Part shown: positions 8,628 through 18,628 of the stretch, piece after piece
Layout: each line of letters opens with the position of its first letter
Numbering within the stretch: the stretch's first letter is position 1
Source of the DNA: Planctomycetota bacterium
GTDB taxonomy: Bacteria > Planctomycetota > GCA-002687715
Assembly (NCBI GenBank): GCA_009691765.1
Contig: SIAO01000001.1
Coordinates: forward strand, 266,383 to 330,382
Direction of reading: 5' to 3'
Length of the DNA: 64,000 bases
Notes under the pieces: model-generated
Told to the model about the DNA's origin: nothing
Seen by the model: only the letters and a program-made list of their open reading frames with translations
The model's database searches: none
Translations under genes and position numbers: made by a program

Positions 8628-10079
8628 ATGAACCCCATCACCGCCCAGCAAGACTTCAAGGTCAAGGATCTCTCCCTCAACGCCTTCGGCCGCAAGGAAA
8701 TCGATCTCGCAGAGGTAGAGATGCCTGGCCTCATGGCGCTGCGCCGCGAGTTCGGCCCAACCAAACCGCTCAAAGGTGCGCGCATCTCTGGTTCGCTGCA
8801 CATGACCATTCAGACGGCGGTGTTGATTGAGACGCTGCTCGACTTAGGTGCCGAAGTGCGCTGGTGCTCTTGCAACATCTTCTCAACGCAAGACCACGCC
8901 GCTGCGGCCGTCGCAGTCGGTCGCGAAGGCACGATCGATTCTCCGCGAGGCATCGCTGTCTTTGCATGGAAGGGTGAGACGCTCGAAGACTATTGGTGGT
9001 GCACCGAGCAAGCCTTGCTGTGGCCTGATGGCCGCGGACCCAACATGATCTTGGACGACGGCGGCGACGCCACCATGCTCGTCCATCTCGGCAGCGAATA
9101 CGAAAAAGCCGGTCAAGTTCCTGATCCCGCAAAGCAAAACAGCGAAGACGAAACCGAGCTCATGAAAGTGCTGCAGCGCTCACTGCGCAGCGATGCCAAG
9201 CGTTGGACCACTCGCGCCAAAGAGATTCGTGGTGTCTCTGAAGAAACCACCACCGGCGTGCATCGCCTCTACCAAATGGTGGAAAAGGGCCGTCTGCTCT
9301 TCCCTGCCATGAACGTGAACGACTCCGTCACCAAGAGCAAGTTTGACAACCTCTACGGCTGTCGCCATTCGTTGGTGGACGGCATCTGCCGCGCGACCGA
9401 CGTGATGCTTGCAGGCAAACTCGTGGTGGTCTGCGGTTTCGGCGATGTCGGCAAAGGTTGCGCACAAGCACTGCGTGGCCAAGGCGCTCGCGTGGTGGTC
9501 ACTGAGATTGATCCCATCTGCGCGCTGCAAGCCGCTATGGAGGGCTACCAAGTCACTCTGCTCGAAGACGTGCTCTCCGTAGCCGACATCGTCATCACGA
9601 CGACCGGCAACTGTTCCGTAGTGACCGCTGACCACATGCAGCGCATGAAGCACAACGCCATCGTGGGCAACATCGGGCATTTCGACACCGAAATCGACAT
9701 GGCCGCGCTCGCAAAGCTCCCTGGCATCCGCCGCGAGAATGTGAAGCCTCAAGTCGATCAGTGGATCTTCGCCGATGGCCACGCTGTCATCGTGCTCGCC
9801 GAAGGTCGCTTGCTGAATCTCGGTTGTGCGACAGGCCACCCGTCCTTCGTCATGTCCAACAGCTTCTGCAACCAAGTGATGGCGCAGATGGAGCTGTTCC
9901 GCGACCACGAGAAGTACGAACGCAAGGTCTACACCTTGCCGAAGTCGCTCGATGAAAAGGTGGCGCGCTTGCACCTCGAGAAGCTCGGCGTGAAGCTGAC
10001 CGTTCTCACCGACAAGCAAGCCGAATACCTTGGCATTCCGAAGAGCGGCCCCTACAAGGCGACGCACTACCGTTACTAA
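8628..10079 (+). CDS. ahcY: Adenosylhomocysteinase
   Basis: A 483-residue S-adenosylhomocysteine hydrolase, which splits S-adenosylhomocysteine into adenosine and homocysteine and so relieves product inhibition of methyltransferases. Recognisable blocks: [17 protein letters not shown] (substrate domain), [20 protein letters not shown] with the catalytic lysine and aspartate, [20 protein letters not shown] (NAD-binding Rossmann loop), [11 protein letters not shown], and the C-terminal [18 protein letters not shown] with [10 protein letters not shown] that contributes to the partner's cofactor site. I chose the ATG at 8628; the frame is open upstream to 8586 but that part matches nothing. A hydrolase gene follows after 3 bp. 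Confidence 0.97.
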   Translation: MNPITAQQDFKVKDLSLNAFGRKEIDLAEVEMPGLMALRREFGPTKPLKGARISGSLHMTIQTAVLIETLLDLGAEVRWCSCNIFSTQDHAAAAVAVGREGTIDSPRGIAVFAWKGETLEDYWWCTEQALLWPDGRGPNMILDDGGDATMLVHLGSEYEKAGQVPDPAKQNSEDETELMKVLQRSLRSDAKRWTTRAKEIRGVSEETTTGVHRLYQMVEKGRLLFPAMNVNDSVTKSKFDNLYGCRHSLVDGICRATDVMLAGKLVVVCGFGDVGKGCAQALRGQGARVVVTEIDPICALQAAMEGYQVTLLEDVLSVADIVITTTGNCSVVTADHMQRMKHNAIVGNIGHFDTEIDMAALAKLPGIRRENVKPQVDQWIFADGHAVIVLAEGRLLNLGCATGHPSFVMSNSFCNQVMAQMELFRDHEKYERKVYTLPKSLDEKVARLHLEKLGVKLTVLTDKQAEYLGIPKSGPYKATHYRY

Positions 10080-10082
10080 ACC

Positions 10083-10940
10083 GTGCTGCTGAGCGAAGCA
10101 ACGCTGCCACCAGTGCTGAACACCGCAGCTCCTCTCGGAGCGCGGCTGCATGGCATTGTTGGACAAGGCCCGTTCTTGGTGTTGGTTCCTGGGCTCGCAC
10201 AATTCGCTGCGTCATGGGCGCCGGTCGTTGAGGCGCTCGCGAGCACTGGCGGAGTGTGCGTGCTTTTGCCTGACAACCCCGGGATCGGGCGCAGCCGCCA
10301 TGTTGCTGTACCGCGAACCTGCGAAGAGCACGCCGCGCTGATTGCACAGACTCTCGACCACTTGGGAGTGCGTGGCCCAGTGCATGTGGCAGGACTATCT
10401 CTCGGCAGCATGATCGCGGTCGCGCTCGCTGCACAGCTTGGCCCTCAAGCGCAGTCGCTGACGCTCATGGCCGGATCCTGCCGTGAAGGCGGTTTCTGGC
10501 GACTGAATCGCAGCGCCATGGCACGCATCGTCGGCAGAGCGCTCTTCGGTCGTGGCGGTTTGCGCAGTCGTATTCCAGAGCTGCTCTCGCCAACGCATCT
10601 CGCCGCACATCCGCACACTTGCGACGCGCTGCTGCACATTCGCAGACTCGAAGGTGGCTACGCTCGAGGCGTGCTCACGAGCCAGCTGGTGGCTGCCGCG
10701 CGTTTCCACTTGCAGCCGTATCTCGCAAAGCTCCCCGTGCGGCGTTGCGTTTTGGTGGGCGCCGCGGACCGTCTCGTCGATCCACGCCACAGCGCCTTCA
10801 TGGCGCGCATGTTGAACACTGATCTCGTGACGCTGCCTGCGCGCGGGCATTATTTGGCCGTTGACGGCGCGCCGCAGGTGGCTGAGGTGCTCTGGCGCGT
10901 GATGCGCGGCGCTGCGACAGGCCCACGCGAGAACTCCTAA
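10083..10940 (+). CDS. Alpha/beta-hydrolase
   Basis: A 285-residue alpha/beta-hydrolase. The oxyanion strand LVPGLAQFAASWAPVV (about 39-54) is followed by the nucleophile elbow GLSLGSM (Ser about 105), the acid in GAADRLVDPRHS and the histidine in LPARGHYLAVDG. The cap region (about 140-200) is rich in Arg and His. The family includes esterases, lipases and C-C hydrolases; nothing here fixes the substrate. Start is a GTG at 10083, three bases after the ahcY stop, so it is very likely co-transcribed with ahcY. A hairpin follows its stop. Confidence 0.85.
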   Translation: MLLSEATLPPVLNTAAPLGARLHGIVGQGPFLVLVPGLAQFAASWAPVVEALASTGGVCVLLPDNPGIGRSRHVAVPRTCEEHAALIAQTLDHLGVRGPVHVAGLSLGSMIAVALAAQLGPQAQSLTLMAGSCREGGFWRLNRSAMARIVGRALFGRGGLRSRIPELLSPTHLAAHPHTCDALLHIRRLEGGYARGVLTSQLVAAARFHLQPYLAKLPVRRCVLVGAADRLVDPRHSAFMARMLNTDLVTLPARGHYLAVDGAPQVAEVLWRVMRGAATGPRENS

Positions 10941-10970
10941 AACGGCTTCGGGCTCCCTTGTGGGGAGCCC
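10938..10970 (-). terminator. Intrinsic terminator for tRNA-Leu(CAG), possibly bidirectional
   Basis: GGGCTCCC (10950-10957) and GGGAGCCC (10963-10970) form an 8-bp stem with a short loop. On the minus strand the stem is followed after a few bases by a TTTT run (complement of 10941-10938), so it can end the tRNA-Leu transcript. It also sits just after the hydrolase stop on the plus strand, though with no T-run in that direction. Confidence 0.65.
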
Positions 10971-10976
10971 TGAGTT

Positions 10977-11060
10977 GCCGAGAGGGGGACTTGAACCCCC
11001 ACGCCCTTGACGGGCTCTAGTACCTGAAACTAGTGCGTCTGCCAATTCCGCCATCCCGGC
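10977..11060 (-). tRNA. tRNA-Leu (anticodon CAG)
   Basis: The minus strand folds as a class II tRNA: acceptor GCCGGGA pairing with TCTCGGC, D-arm with AATTGGCAGAC, anticodon stem CTAGT/ACTAG around loop TTCAGGT, a long variable arm (gagcccgtcaagggc) and T-arm GGGGGTTCAAGTCCCCC. The anticodon CAG reads CUG. No CCA is encoded. Confidence 0.96.
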
Positions 11061-11122
11061 GATGCGGCGCGTAATATGCCAGCGCATCGAGGCAAACTCA
11101 AGCCGGAGCAGCAGAAGCACCC

Positions 11123-11605
11123 TTGGCGAAAAAACCTGAGAAAAAAGCCGAAGGCGAAGTCACCGTGGTGGCCCGCAACCGCAAGGCCCGGCACGAGCTG
11201 CGCATCATCTCCACCATTGAAGCTGGGATCATGCTCACCGGTACCGAGGTGAAGGCTCTGCGTGCCCGCCACGTCAGCCTCGACCAAGCATGGGCCGATG
11301 TCGAGCGCGGCGAAGCGTGGCTGATCGATGTGAACGTCGGCGAATACGGTGCAGCATCTTGGACCAACCACGCTCCTCGCCGTCGGCGCAAGCTCCTTCT
11401 CCACCGCAAGGAACTTGCGGAACTGGCAGACTCACTCACCGATGGCCGCACCCTCGTGCCGCTCGAAATCCGCTTCAATGAGCGTGGCTTTGCCAAAGTC
11501 CTGCTGGGTCTCGGCGAAGGCCAGCAAGGCCATGACCGCCGTGAAACTCTGAAGCGCCGCGAAGCCGAAAGAGACATGCGTCAGGCTATGCACCGTAGAA
11601 GATAG
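11123..11605 (+). CDS. smpB: SsrA-binding protein SmpB
   Basis: A 160-residue SmpB, the partner that loads tmRNA onto stalled ribosomes. Family blocks are NRKARHELRIISTIEAGIML with TGTEVKALRARHVSL, then the loop WTNHAPRRRRKLLLHRKEL, VPLEIRFNERGFAKVLLGLG, and a basic C-terminal tail (RRETLKRREAERDMRQAMHR) that mimics mRNA in the decoding channel. Translation starts at a TTG at 11123 preceded by a purine-rich site (ggagcag). The tmRNA gene lies 77 bp downstream in the same direction, so both parts of the trans-translation system are linked. Confidence 0.96.
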   Translation: MAKKPEKKAEGEVTVVARNRKARHELRIISTIEAGIMLTGTEVKALRARHVSLDQAWADVERGEAWLIDVNVGEYGAASWTNHAPRRRRKLLLHRKELAELADSLTDGRTLVPLEIRFNERGFAKVLLGLGEGQQGHDRRETLKRREAERDMRQAMHRRR

Positions 11606-11661
11606 GGTGCGGTGACGTACACTGTCCCGCTGGCGCTTGCGCGTCAGCAGTTCTTTGACAT

Positions 11662-11678
11662 CAGGTCTTCGCGACCTG
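11662..11678 (+). promoter_or_regulatory. Perfect hairpin just upstream of tmRNA
   Basis: CAGGTC and GACCTG form a perfect 6-bp inverted repeat around ttcgc, ending 4 bases before the mature tmRNA 5' end. It may be a structured 5' leader removed during tmRNA maturation, or an operator. No T-run follows. Confidence 0.35.
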
Positions 11679-11682
11679 TCTC

Positions 11683-12031
<349 letters not shown>

Positions 12032-12041
12032 GGTGAAATAG

Positions 12042-12072
12042 CCCCAACCAATTCCCGGTTGGGGCTTTTTTG
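12042..12072 (+). terminator. Intrinsic terminator of tmRNA
   Basis: CCCCAACC (12042-12049) and GGTTGGGG (12057-12064) form a perfect 8-bp stem with loop aattccc, followed by a run of six T from 12066. It is placed 12 bases after the tmRNA 3' end. Confidence 0.92.
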
Positions 12073-12472
12073 TGCCCGGCGCGCCGTTGCGACGCGCGGT
12101 CACCCCGGTCGAAGCCAAAGTTCTCTGCATGCAATTTGCTCGCTGCACGCCCGACGCGTCGAAAACTCTTAATGCTGCGATGTTGGCCATCGAGTCCGAG
12201 TAGCGACACATGGCAGCGCCCGCCCAGGTTTTCTCCGTGCCGCTGCACCTCACCAACACCGGCGCTGCCGCCTGGCCAGGCGGGCACGCGTTGTTCTCGC
12301 CCAGCACTTGACCCGTGCTGCGCGCTGCTACCATCGCGGCCCTTTGTGCGGAGGTTTGCGGGCTGTGGAGCCTGCGGACCGAGCGTGAGCAAGGTCCGGC
12401 GCTGCGTGGCAGCGCGTGGCATTTACAACTTGGAGTGACTTGCGGCCCCATCGGCCCCCTTGGTGACCACGG
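12073..12472. other. 400-bp stretch without a convincing gene
   Basis: No reading frame here has a plausible start, composition and family match. The long minus-strand frames that cross it also run through tmRNA. A 33-codon frame at 12210-12311 encodes a fragment reading VPLHLTNTGAAAWPGGHALF, which resembles a piece of a beta-sandwich domain and may be a gene remnant. A TTGACC at 12308-12313 with a weak TACCAT 15 bases later is a possible promoter for the next gene. Confidence 0.5.
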
Positions 12473-12946
12473 ATGAAGATCCTCTTTTTGCACGGCTGGC
12501 AATCGGTGCCCGGGGGCGTGAAGCCTCTCTATCTCGCTGAGCGCGGGCATGAGGTGCTGAACCCCAAGTTGCCCGATGAGGATTTCGCTTCCTCCGTGCG
12601 CATCGCGCAAGAATGCTGCGACACGCAACGCCCCGATGTCATCGTTGGTTCAAGCCGCGGCGGCGCGGTGGCCATGACGCTGCGCAGTGGCAGCGCGCGC
12701 CTCGTGCTCATGTGCCCAGCGTGGAAACACTACGGCTGCACAGCTGTTGTGCCAGTGGGAACCATCATCCTGCATTGCCCGATTGATGTGGTCATCCCAT
12801 TCAGCGACTCGCGGGAAATACTGCGCGCCAGTGCGCTGCCTGACACAGCGCTATGGCTCACCGGTGGCGATCATCGTCTCGCAGACCCACTTTCGCTACA
12901 ACGCATGCACGACGCCTGTGTCGCAAATAAACCTACGCCAGACTGA
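12473..12946 (+). CDS. Small alpha/beta-hydrolase
   Basis: A 157-residue protein, short for the fold but with a complete set of catalytic elements: first strand MKILFLHGWQSVPGG, nucleophile elbow IVGSSRGGAVAM (the second Ser of GSSRG, about residue 63), an acid candidate in CPIDVVIPFSDS and the histidine in LTGGDHRLADP. This layout resembles the minimal serine hydrolases of the RBBP9/YqiA type. Substrate unknown. The next gene starts 4 bp after its stop, so the two are probably co-transcribed. Confidence 0.8.
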   Translation: MKILFLHGWQSVPGGVKPLYLAERGHEVLNPKLPDEDFASSVRIAQECCDTQRPDVIVGSSRGGAVAMTLRSGSARLVLMCPAWKHYGCTAVVPVGTIILHCPIDVVIPFSDSREILRASALPDTALWLTGGDHRLADPLSLQRMHDACVANKPTPD

Positions 12947-12950
12947 ACCC

Positions 12951-14363
12951 ATGACCACTCGCGAACCTGCACGCCGCTATGACGCCATCTGCACTCTCGG
13001 TCTCGAGGATGTGCTGCACTCAGAACTAGAAGCCTTGGGCGTGAACATCATCGGCCGTCGCGCCGGAGCCGTGGGCTTCGAAGCCGACCGCGAACTCGCC
13101 TACCGTGCCTGCTTCTGGCTGCGCTCCGCGGTGCGCGTCCGCGAATTCCTCGTGAATGGCCGTGTTGAATCGCGCCAAGATCTCTACGCACTGACCAGCA
13201 CGGTGGACTGGAGTTCCATGCTGACGGTGGCCGACACCATCGGCGTTGATTCCGCGGTGGATGACCCGCGCGTGAATCACAGCAACATGCCCACCCTCGT
13301 GGTGAAGGACGCCATCGTCGATGCACTACGCCGTCGTTCTGGACGCCGGCCCGATGTGGACCGCGACAATCCGGACACGCCTGTGTTTCTGTCGCTCCGC
13401 GATGGCGACGCCTCGCTGTACCGCGACCTTGGCGGCGCCAGTCTCCACAAACGCGGCTACCGCGACATCGAATCCAAGAGCCCACTGAACGAAGCGATCG
13501 CTGCTGGCTTGTTGCTGCGCGCAGGGTTCGATGCAACAAAACACCTCGTCATGGTGGACCCCTTCTGCGGCTCGGGAACATTCTTGATTGAAGCTGCGTG
13601 GATCGCCACCGACACAGCGCCAGGCACGCTGCGCAGTTTCGCCTTCGAGCGCTTCCGCGATCGCGATGCAACGGCCATTAGTCGCATCCGCAACGAAATG
13701 ACGCGCCGTCGCCGCACCACTTGTCCAGTGCAGTTCTACGGCTCCGACCATCACCCGGGTGCAATCTGGATTGCGAAGCGCAGCGCTCAGCTTGCAGGTG
13801 TTCAAACGTGCACTCGTTTCGAAGAACTAGACATCGCCAACTACGCTCCGCCGGAAACGCCGAACCTCGTGGTCACCAATCCGCCTTGGGGTTTACGCAT
13901 GGAAGAAGGCCCCGGGCTTGACGCTGCATGGCGCGGCTTGGGCACTTTCTTGCGCCGTCATGCGCAGGGCGCTGATGCTTGGGTGCTTTCTGGCGCTCCG
14001 AGCGTCACTCGGCACCTCGGCCTCGAATGCGCGGAACGCGTACCGCTCAAGGCCGGTCCTGTGGACTGTCGCTTCCTGCACTATGTGATGCGCACCAACC
14101 CAACCGCGACGCGCTACGAACCCAGTGGCATTGTTGACGACGCGACCAGCGAGTCTCAGGCGACGACCGCTGAGAGCAGCGACCAAGGTGACAGCGCGAA
14201 CTCTCCACACTGGTCGCAAGACGCGATGTTTGCTTCCGGAACACTCTCCGCCGAAGCGCAACAGTGGGCGCAACCTGACAACCAGCCGTCAACAAACTTT
14301 GACGCTGCGCCGGAATCCGCACCTACAGCGCCCGAATGGAATGAGCCTTCACAATCAGAGTGA
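12951..14363 (+). CDS. THUMP-domain class I RNA methyltransferase, RlmL/Trm14 type
   Basis: A 470-residue N2-guanine RNA methyltransferase candidate. Residues 10-70 (AICTLGLEDVLHSELEALG) match the N-terminal ferredoxin-like part, a THUMP domain covers about 70-160, and the Rossmann domain follows with LHKRGYRD, MVDPFCGSGTFLIEAAW and the catalytic NPPWGLRMEEG. The NPPWG form is that of RlmL/TrmN enzymes acting on guanine N2. The last 80 residues are an Ser/Gln/Ala/Glu/Pro-rich tail unlike the rest. ATG at 12951 is preferred; the longer frame upstream is the hydrolase gene read out of frame. Its 3' end overlaps convergent modC by 41 bp. Confidence 0.88.
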   Translation: MTTREPARRYDAICTLGLEDVLHSELEALGVNIIGRRAGAVGFEADRELAYRACFWLRSAVRVREFLVNGRVESRQDLYALTSTVDWSSMLTVADTIGVDSAVDDPRVNHSNMPTLVVKDAIVDALRRRSGRRPDVDRDNPDTPVFLSLRDGDASLYRDLGGASLHKRGYRDIESKSPLNEAIAAGLLLRAGFDATKHLVMVDPFCGSGTFLIEAAWIATDTAPGTLRSFAFERFRDRDATAISRIRNEMTRRRRTTCPVQFYGSDHHPGAIWIAKRSAQLAGVQTCTRFEELDIANYAPPETPNLVVTNPPWGLRMEEGPGLDAAWRGLGTFLRRHAQGADAWVLSGAPSVTRHLGLECAERVPLKAGPVDCRFLHYVMRTNPTATRYEPSGIVDDATSESQATTAESSDQGDSANSPHWSQDAMFASGTLSAEAQQWAQPDNQPSTNFDAAPESAPTAPEWNEPSQSE

Positions 14364-15363
14364 GCTCAACTCCTAGGCGCAGCCCCATCTGTTCAACCGC
14401 TCGCAAAGTCACGCGCACGGTCCAAGTTTCATCGCCCGCACGCAAGCGCACCCATGTGTGAGTGCCGGTGGCTTCGAGACTAATGACACGCGCAGCAAAC
14501 ACGTTTTGCGCGCTGAGCCCGCGCGGGCGTTCTGTGGCCAAGAGCACATCTTCAGCGCTCACGCCGACACGATGCGGCATGCCGCATTCGAGCGAAGGCG
14601 CTGCCATCACCAGATCCTGCCCGCGTGCTGTACGCACCATGAGCACATCACCATCACGCCGCGCTGAACTCAAAACAAACACATTCTCTACCGCGCTGTG
14701 AGCGAGGGCATCCAAAGCGCGCGCTGAATGCAACACCTGCGCAGGCGGACCGGAGCACAGCACACGCCCCGCCTCCAGCACAGCAACTTCCTCGGCGATT
14801 GCGAGTACCTCCACAGGATCGTGGCTCACCATCACCAGTTTCATTCCATGACGCTGCACGCACTCCAGCAAGAATGTCATCGCGCGCTGACGCCGTGGCC
14901 AATCCAGCGCAGAAAAAGGCTCGTCCGCAAGCAACACTTGTGGCCTCGCAGCAAGAGCACGCACCAACGAAACGCGTTGACGTTCACCGCCACTCAATGT
15001 CGTCGCGTGTGAATCCAACAGGGCGCCAAGTTCAAGCACCTCCACTGCGGCATCCACCGTGGAGGGCCATGGGCGTCCCGCAGCGGCGAGATCGATGTTG
15101 CCGCGCGCGCTGAGGTGCGGGAACAGCAACGCATCTTGCGGCGCGAGGGCGACACCGCGCTCGGGCGCGCAGCGAAGCGGAACCTTTGCGCCTGCCATGG
15201 TCCATGCACCTTGAAACTGCGGGCGCAAACCGGCCATTGCTTCAATCACACTCGTCTTGCCGCTTCCACTCGCGCCAAAAATCGCAAGCACCGGGGAACG
15301 CCATTCGAGAGTCACATCGAGAGTGAACACGCCAGCGTTGCCCTTCAGCCGAAGAGTGTTCAT
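14323..15363 (-). CDS. modC: Molybdate ABC transporter ATP-binding protein
   Basis: A 346-residue ATPase that powers molybdate import. Walker A is FGASGSGKTS (about 33-42), signature LSGGERQRVSLVRALA, Walker B VLLADEPFSALD, and switch His MVSHDP. The C-terminal third contains a MOP-like oxyanion-binding domain (GLSAQNVFAARVISLEATG), as in ModC. Start at 15363, where ATGA overlaps the modB stop; the longer upstream frame is inside modB. The 3' end overlaps the convergent methyltransferase gene. Confidence 0.9.
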   Translation of the reverse strand: MNTLRLKGNAGVFTLDVTLEWRSPVLAIFGASGSGKTSVIEAMAGLRPQFQGAWTMAGAKVPLRCAPERGVALAPQDALLFPHLSARGNIDLAAAGRPWPSTVDAAVEVLELGALLDSHATTLSGGERQRVSLVRALAARPQVLLADEPFSALDWPRRQRAMTFLLECVQRHGMKLVMVSHDPVEVLAIAEEVAVLEAGRVLCSGPPAQVLHSARALDALAHSAVENVFVLSSARRDGDVLMVRTARGQDLVMAAPSLECGMPHRVGVSAEDVLLATERPRGLSAQNVFAARVISLEATGTHTWVRLRAGDETWTVRVTLRAVEQMGLRLGVELTLIVKAHSIRAL

Positions 15364-16022
15364 GCTGCGCTCCTCGCGCGCAGGCGCTCGGCGAGGACGC
15401 CCAAGAGCAGAGCAATGAGGACCGAAGCCACCACAAGCACCCACGCGCCGTGCGACTGCCCCGCTTCAATACGCGCATAGATTCCGAGTGCCAGCGTCTC
15501 CGTTTCACCCGGAATGCAACCGGCCACGAGAATCGTCGCGCCGAATTCTCCAAGTGCACGAGTGAAAGCCAGCATCACGCCCGAAGTGACGCCGGCACTT
15601 GCCAGAGGCAGTGTCACTTTCCAAAAGATGCGTGCGCGCGACATTCCGAGGCCAGCAGCCACGGCTTCCATGCGTGCCGGTACGCCAGCGAAACCGGCTT
15701 CAGCACCGCGCACCAACAGTGGGAATGCCATCGTCGCCGCGGCCAAGACTGCCGCTTTCCAAGTGAGCAACCACGGCCCGGCCTCCGCCAACCAAGTTCC
15801 TGGCCATGCAAGCGGCGAGAGCAGCCGTAGCAGCAGCAAACCCACAGCGACGGGCGGCAGCACCATGGGCAGAGTGATCAGAGTCTGCACCAGCACGCGA
15901 CAACGAACGCGCCCGCGTGCAAGAGCGTGCCCGAGCCAAACCCCCGGCACGAGAATCAAGAGTGTGGCGACGAGGGCCACCTTGAGGCTCACCCACAGAA
16001 CGGCGAGGAGCTCCGCGTCCAT
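15360..16022 (-). CDS. modB: Molybdate ABC transporter permease
   Basis: A 220-residue inner-membrane permease with about five hydrophobic helices. The cytoplasmic EAA loop that docks the ATPase is visible as EAVAAGLGMSRARIFWKVTL, followed by FTRALGEFGATILVAG, a hallmark of ModB/CysT-type permeases. Start at 16022 overlaps the modA stop (TGATG). Middle gene of modABC. Confidence 0.93.
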   Translation of the reverse strand: MDAELLAVLWVSLKVALVATLLILVPGVWLGHALARGRVRCRVLVQTLITLPMVLPPVAVGLLLLRLLSPLAWPGTWLAEAGPWLLTWKAAVLAAATMAFPLLVRGAEAGFAGVPARMEAVAAGLGMSRARIFWKVTLPLASAGVTSGVMLAFTRALGEFGATILVAGCIPGETETLALGIYARIEAGQSHGAWVLVVASVLIALLLGVLAERLRARSAA

Positions 16023-16750
16023 CACTGCGCCTCCGGGGGCAGAAAGCCATGCGCCAGCGCCGTCTTCCGCACCAACGGACTTGAGAGCAGATCGAACAGC
16101 GCCAGCGTTGACGCGCGCGGTTGCGCCGTCGCCAGCACAGCAAAGCACAACACGCGTCCAGGGCCTGCAAGATCAGAGCGCCACGCCACACGCAAGTCCG
16201 TGGATGCAACGAGATCCGTCTCATAAACAAACGCCCATGCCGCACCGCCGGCTTGGAGCAATGCCAAGGCTGCGCGCACATTGGGCGCCTCCACGAAACG
16301 CGGCTTCAGTGCGTCGAGCACACCGGCCTCTCGCAGCACTCGGCGCGCTGCAGCTCCGGCAGGGACGGCTGCGGAAGCTAGCGCGATGACATCTGGTCGC
16401 GCCAACAATTCCGTGAGTGACGCCAACTCCGTTGAGGCCGAACGCCCTGCGAGCACGATGCGATTAGCCCACAACGCCTTGGGCTTGCCGCTCTTGCATG
16501 CGCGCACAGCCAGTTCTTCATCAGCAACGACAAGGAGTTCCATCGCTGCGCCTGATTTTTGACGCTGCACGAGTGAGGACGATGCTTCAAAGCTCCAGCG
16601 GACATCAACGCCTGAACTTGGTTTCCATACAGCACTCACTTCCGTCAACACCTCGCGCAAACTGCTGGCTGCGCCGGCCAAGACCGCGGGTTCTCGCGTT
16701 TCATCAGCACAAGCTGCGCACAAGAAGAGCAGTGCTAACCAAGGCCTCAT
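16022..16750 (-). CDS. modA: Molybdate-binding lipoprotein
   Basis: A 242-residue solute-binding protein. The N-terminus is a lipoprotein signal ([16 protein letters not shown]), so it should be tethered outside the inner membrane. [16 protein letters not shown] is the ModA-type oxyanion-binding strand with its Ser/Ala residues, followed by [12 protein letters not shown], and a hinge region near [10 protein letters not shown]. It binds molybdate (possibly tungstate) and delivers it to ModB. It overlaps the end of mnmG by 4 bp, so the Mo transporter is read from the mnmG transcript. Confidence 0.9.
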   Translation of the reverse strand: MRPWLALLFLCAACADETREPAVLAGAASSLREVLTEVSAVWKPSSGVDVRWSFEASSSLVQRQKSGAAMELLVVADEELAVRACKSGKPKALWANRIVLAGRSASTELASLTELLARPDVIALASAAVPAGAAARRVLREAGVLDALKPRFVEAPNVRAALALLQAGGAAWAFVYETDLVASTDLRVAWRSDLAGPGRVLCFAVLATAQPRASTLALFDLLSSPLVRKTALAHGFLPPEAQ

Positions 16751-18570
16751 ACAACCCGGCCTCGGCGTTCCAGCACTGAGACATGCACCACCACAGTGGC
16801 AATGTCGGCTGGCGAAATGCCCGGAATCCGCATCGCCTGGCCCACCGTGCTGGGCTGGATGCGCCCGAGTTTCTCCCGCGCTTCAGCACGCAGATGCGGA
16901 ATGAGCGCATAGTTCAGTTGAGCCGGCAGCGCGCGCTCCGACTCGCCGCGGCGCCGTTCAACGGCATCTTGCTCGCGTGCAACATAGCCCGAGTAACGCG
17001 CCATCATTCCAAGTTCATCAGTATCGCGCAGGTCTAAACCAAGCGCACCAAGCTCGGGTGCAACTCGTAGCGCGTCCTCGAAAACGAAATCGGGCGTGCG
17101 CAACCACTCGTTCAACGTGCGCCCAAGATGCCTTCGGCGATCCAACACAGCCTGCGCTTGCTTGCGTCGCTCGCCACGCTGCATGACGCTGCGAAGCGGT
17201 GCCGCTTCGAGAACGCCGATGGCCGCAGCGTGGTGCGCGAGGCGTACATCCGCGTCGTGGTGCCGCAGCATTAGACGATGCTCTGCCAACGAAGTGAACA
17301 TGCGGTACGGCTCGCTGACGCCACGCGTGACGAGATCGTCCACCAAGACACCGAGGTAGGCCTCATGCCGTTCGAGCACCAGTGCGGGGCGGTCGGTCAA
17401 CCACAACGCCGCATTCACGCCAGCAAGAAAACCTTGGCCTGCAGCTTCTTCGTAACCCGTGGTGCCATTGATCTGGCCCGCAAGGTAAAGCCCAGAACAC
17501 CGTTTCACCGCGAGAGTGCGGTCGCATTCGGTGGGATCGACATGGTCGTATTCGACGGCGTACCCATGCGCTGCGAACTCGACCTCCTCCAGCCCCGGAA
17601 TGAGGCGCACGAAAGCCTCTTGCGCGTCTTTCGGCAACGAGGTGGAAATGCCATTGGGATAAATCAGCTTGGAATCAAGGCCTTCTGGTTCCAGAAAAAT
17701 CTGGTGACTCTCTTTGTCTGCGAAGCGAAAAATCTTGTCCTCGATGGAAGGGCAGTAGCGCGGACCACGACCATGGATGCGACCCGAGAACATGGGCGAA
17801 CGGTCCAAGTTGGCCGCAATCACTGCGTGCACTGCAGGCGTCGTGCGCGTGATGGCGCAGTCCACACGCCGCTCCAACAGCTTTTCGTTTTGAAACGAGA
17901 AGCATTGCGGAGGATCTTCCGATGGTTGCGCTTCCAGCTCGTCCCAACGAATGCTCGCGCGAGTGAAACGCGGCGGCGTTCCAGTCTTCAAGCGTGCCAT
18001 GCGCAAACCGAGAGCATGCAAACTGCGGCTGAGCAGGTGGGCTGCGCCTTCACCAAGGCGGCCTCCGATACTCGTGTCTTCACCGCTGAACAAAACCCCG
18101 CCGAGAAACGTCCCGGTGGTCAACACCGCTGCGCCACACGCGATCTCGGTGCCATCTGCAAGCTCGACTGCAACAAGCTGTGTGCCATCAAAGGTCAGCG
18201 CTGCCGCTTCGCCACGGACGACTTGCACTCCAGCGCGTTCCACAAAACCGCGCACTTCAGCTTCATACAAATCGCGATCGCACTGCGCTCGTGGCGAGTG
18301 CATGGCGGGACCCTTGCTGCGGTTCAGCACGCGAAAGTGAATGCCCGAGCGGTCCGCCGCACGCCCCATCAGGCCGCCCAAAGCGTCAACCTCGCGCACG
18401 ATCTGGCCCTTGGCTTGTCCACCGATCGACGGGTTGCAACTCATGCGCCCAATGGCACTCGGATCGAGAGTGAGCAGCACCGTTTCTACGCCAAGCAACG
18501 CAGCGCAGCGGGCCGCTTCCGCCCCCGCATGACCACCACCCACAACAACAATGCGCTGCCGCCGATTCAT
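16747..18570 (-). CDS. mnmG: tRNA uridine-34 carboxymethylaminomethyl-modifying enzyme MnmG (GidA)
   Basis: A 607-residue FAD enzyme that, with MnmE, modifies U34 of tRNAs. The FAD site is [14 protein letters not shown]; the conserved stretch [20 protein letters not shown] follows, then [35 protein letters not shown] and [21 protein letters not shown]. The C-terminal helical domain ends with [16 protein letters not shown]. Start chosen at 18570, directly before the FAD-binding strand. It is the first gene of the unit mnmG-modA-modB-modC; divergent xdhC starts 58 bp away. Confidence 0.96.
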   Translation of the reverse strand: MNRRQRIVVVGGGHAGAEAARCAALLGVETVLLTLDPSAIGRMSCNPSIGGQAKGQIVREVDALGGLMGRAADRSGIHFRVLNRSKGPAMHSPRAQCDRDLYEAEVRGFVERAGVQVVRGEAAALTFDGTQLVAVELADGTEIACGAAVLTTGTFLGGVLFSGEDTSIGGRLGEGAAHLLSRSLHALGLRMARLKTGTPPRFTRASIRWDELEAQPSEDPPQCFSFQNEKLLERRVDCAITRTTPAVHAVIAANLDRSPMFSGRIHGRGPRYCPSIEDKIFRFADKESHQIFLEPEGLDSKLIYPNGISTSLPKDAQEAFVRLIPGLEEVEFAAHGYAVEYDHVDPTECDRTLAVKRCSGLYLAGQINGTTGYEEAAGQGFLAGVNAALWLTDRPALVLERHEAYLGVLVDDLVTRGVSEPYRMFTSLAEHRLMLRHHDADVRLAHHAAAIGVLEAAPLRSVMQRGERRKQAQAVLDRRRHLGRTLNEWLRTPDFVFEDALRVAPELGALGLDLRDTDELGMMARYSGYVAREQDAVERRRGESERALPAQLNYALIPHLRAEAREKLGRIQPSTVGQAMRIPGISPADIATVVVHVSVLERRGRVV

Positions 18571-18628
18571 GCGCGGCACCATAACAGCCGCCCCTGCTAC
18601 CCGCTGCACTGGATGCTACAAACGCAAC

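Noticed and set aside
7611..8801. 396-codon minus-strand frame
   Set aside because: Antisense of phosphofructokinase and the ahcY leader; Ser/Arg/Pro-rich with no motif.
9180..10202. 340-codon minus-strand frame
   Set aside because: Antisense of ahcY; His-rich shadow of conserved codons.
12210..12311. 33-codon frame resembling part of a beta-sandwich domain
   Set aside because: Too short, with a stop 7 bases before its ATG and no continuation in any frame; kept only as a possible remnant.
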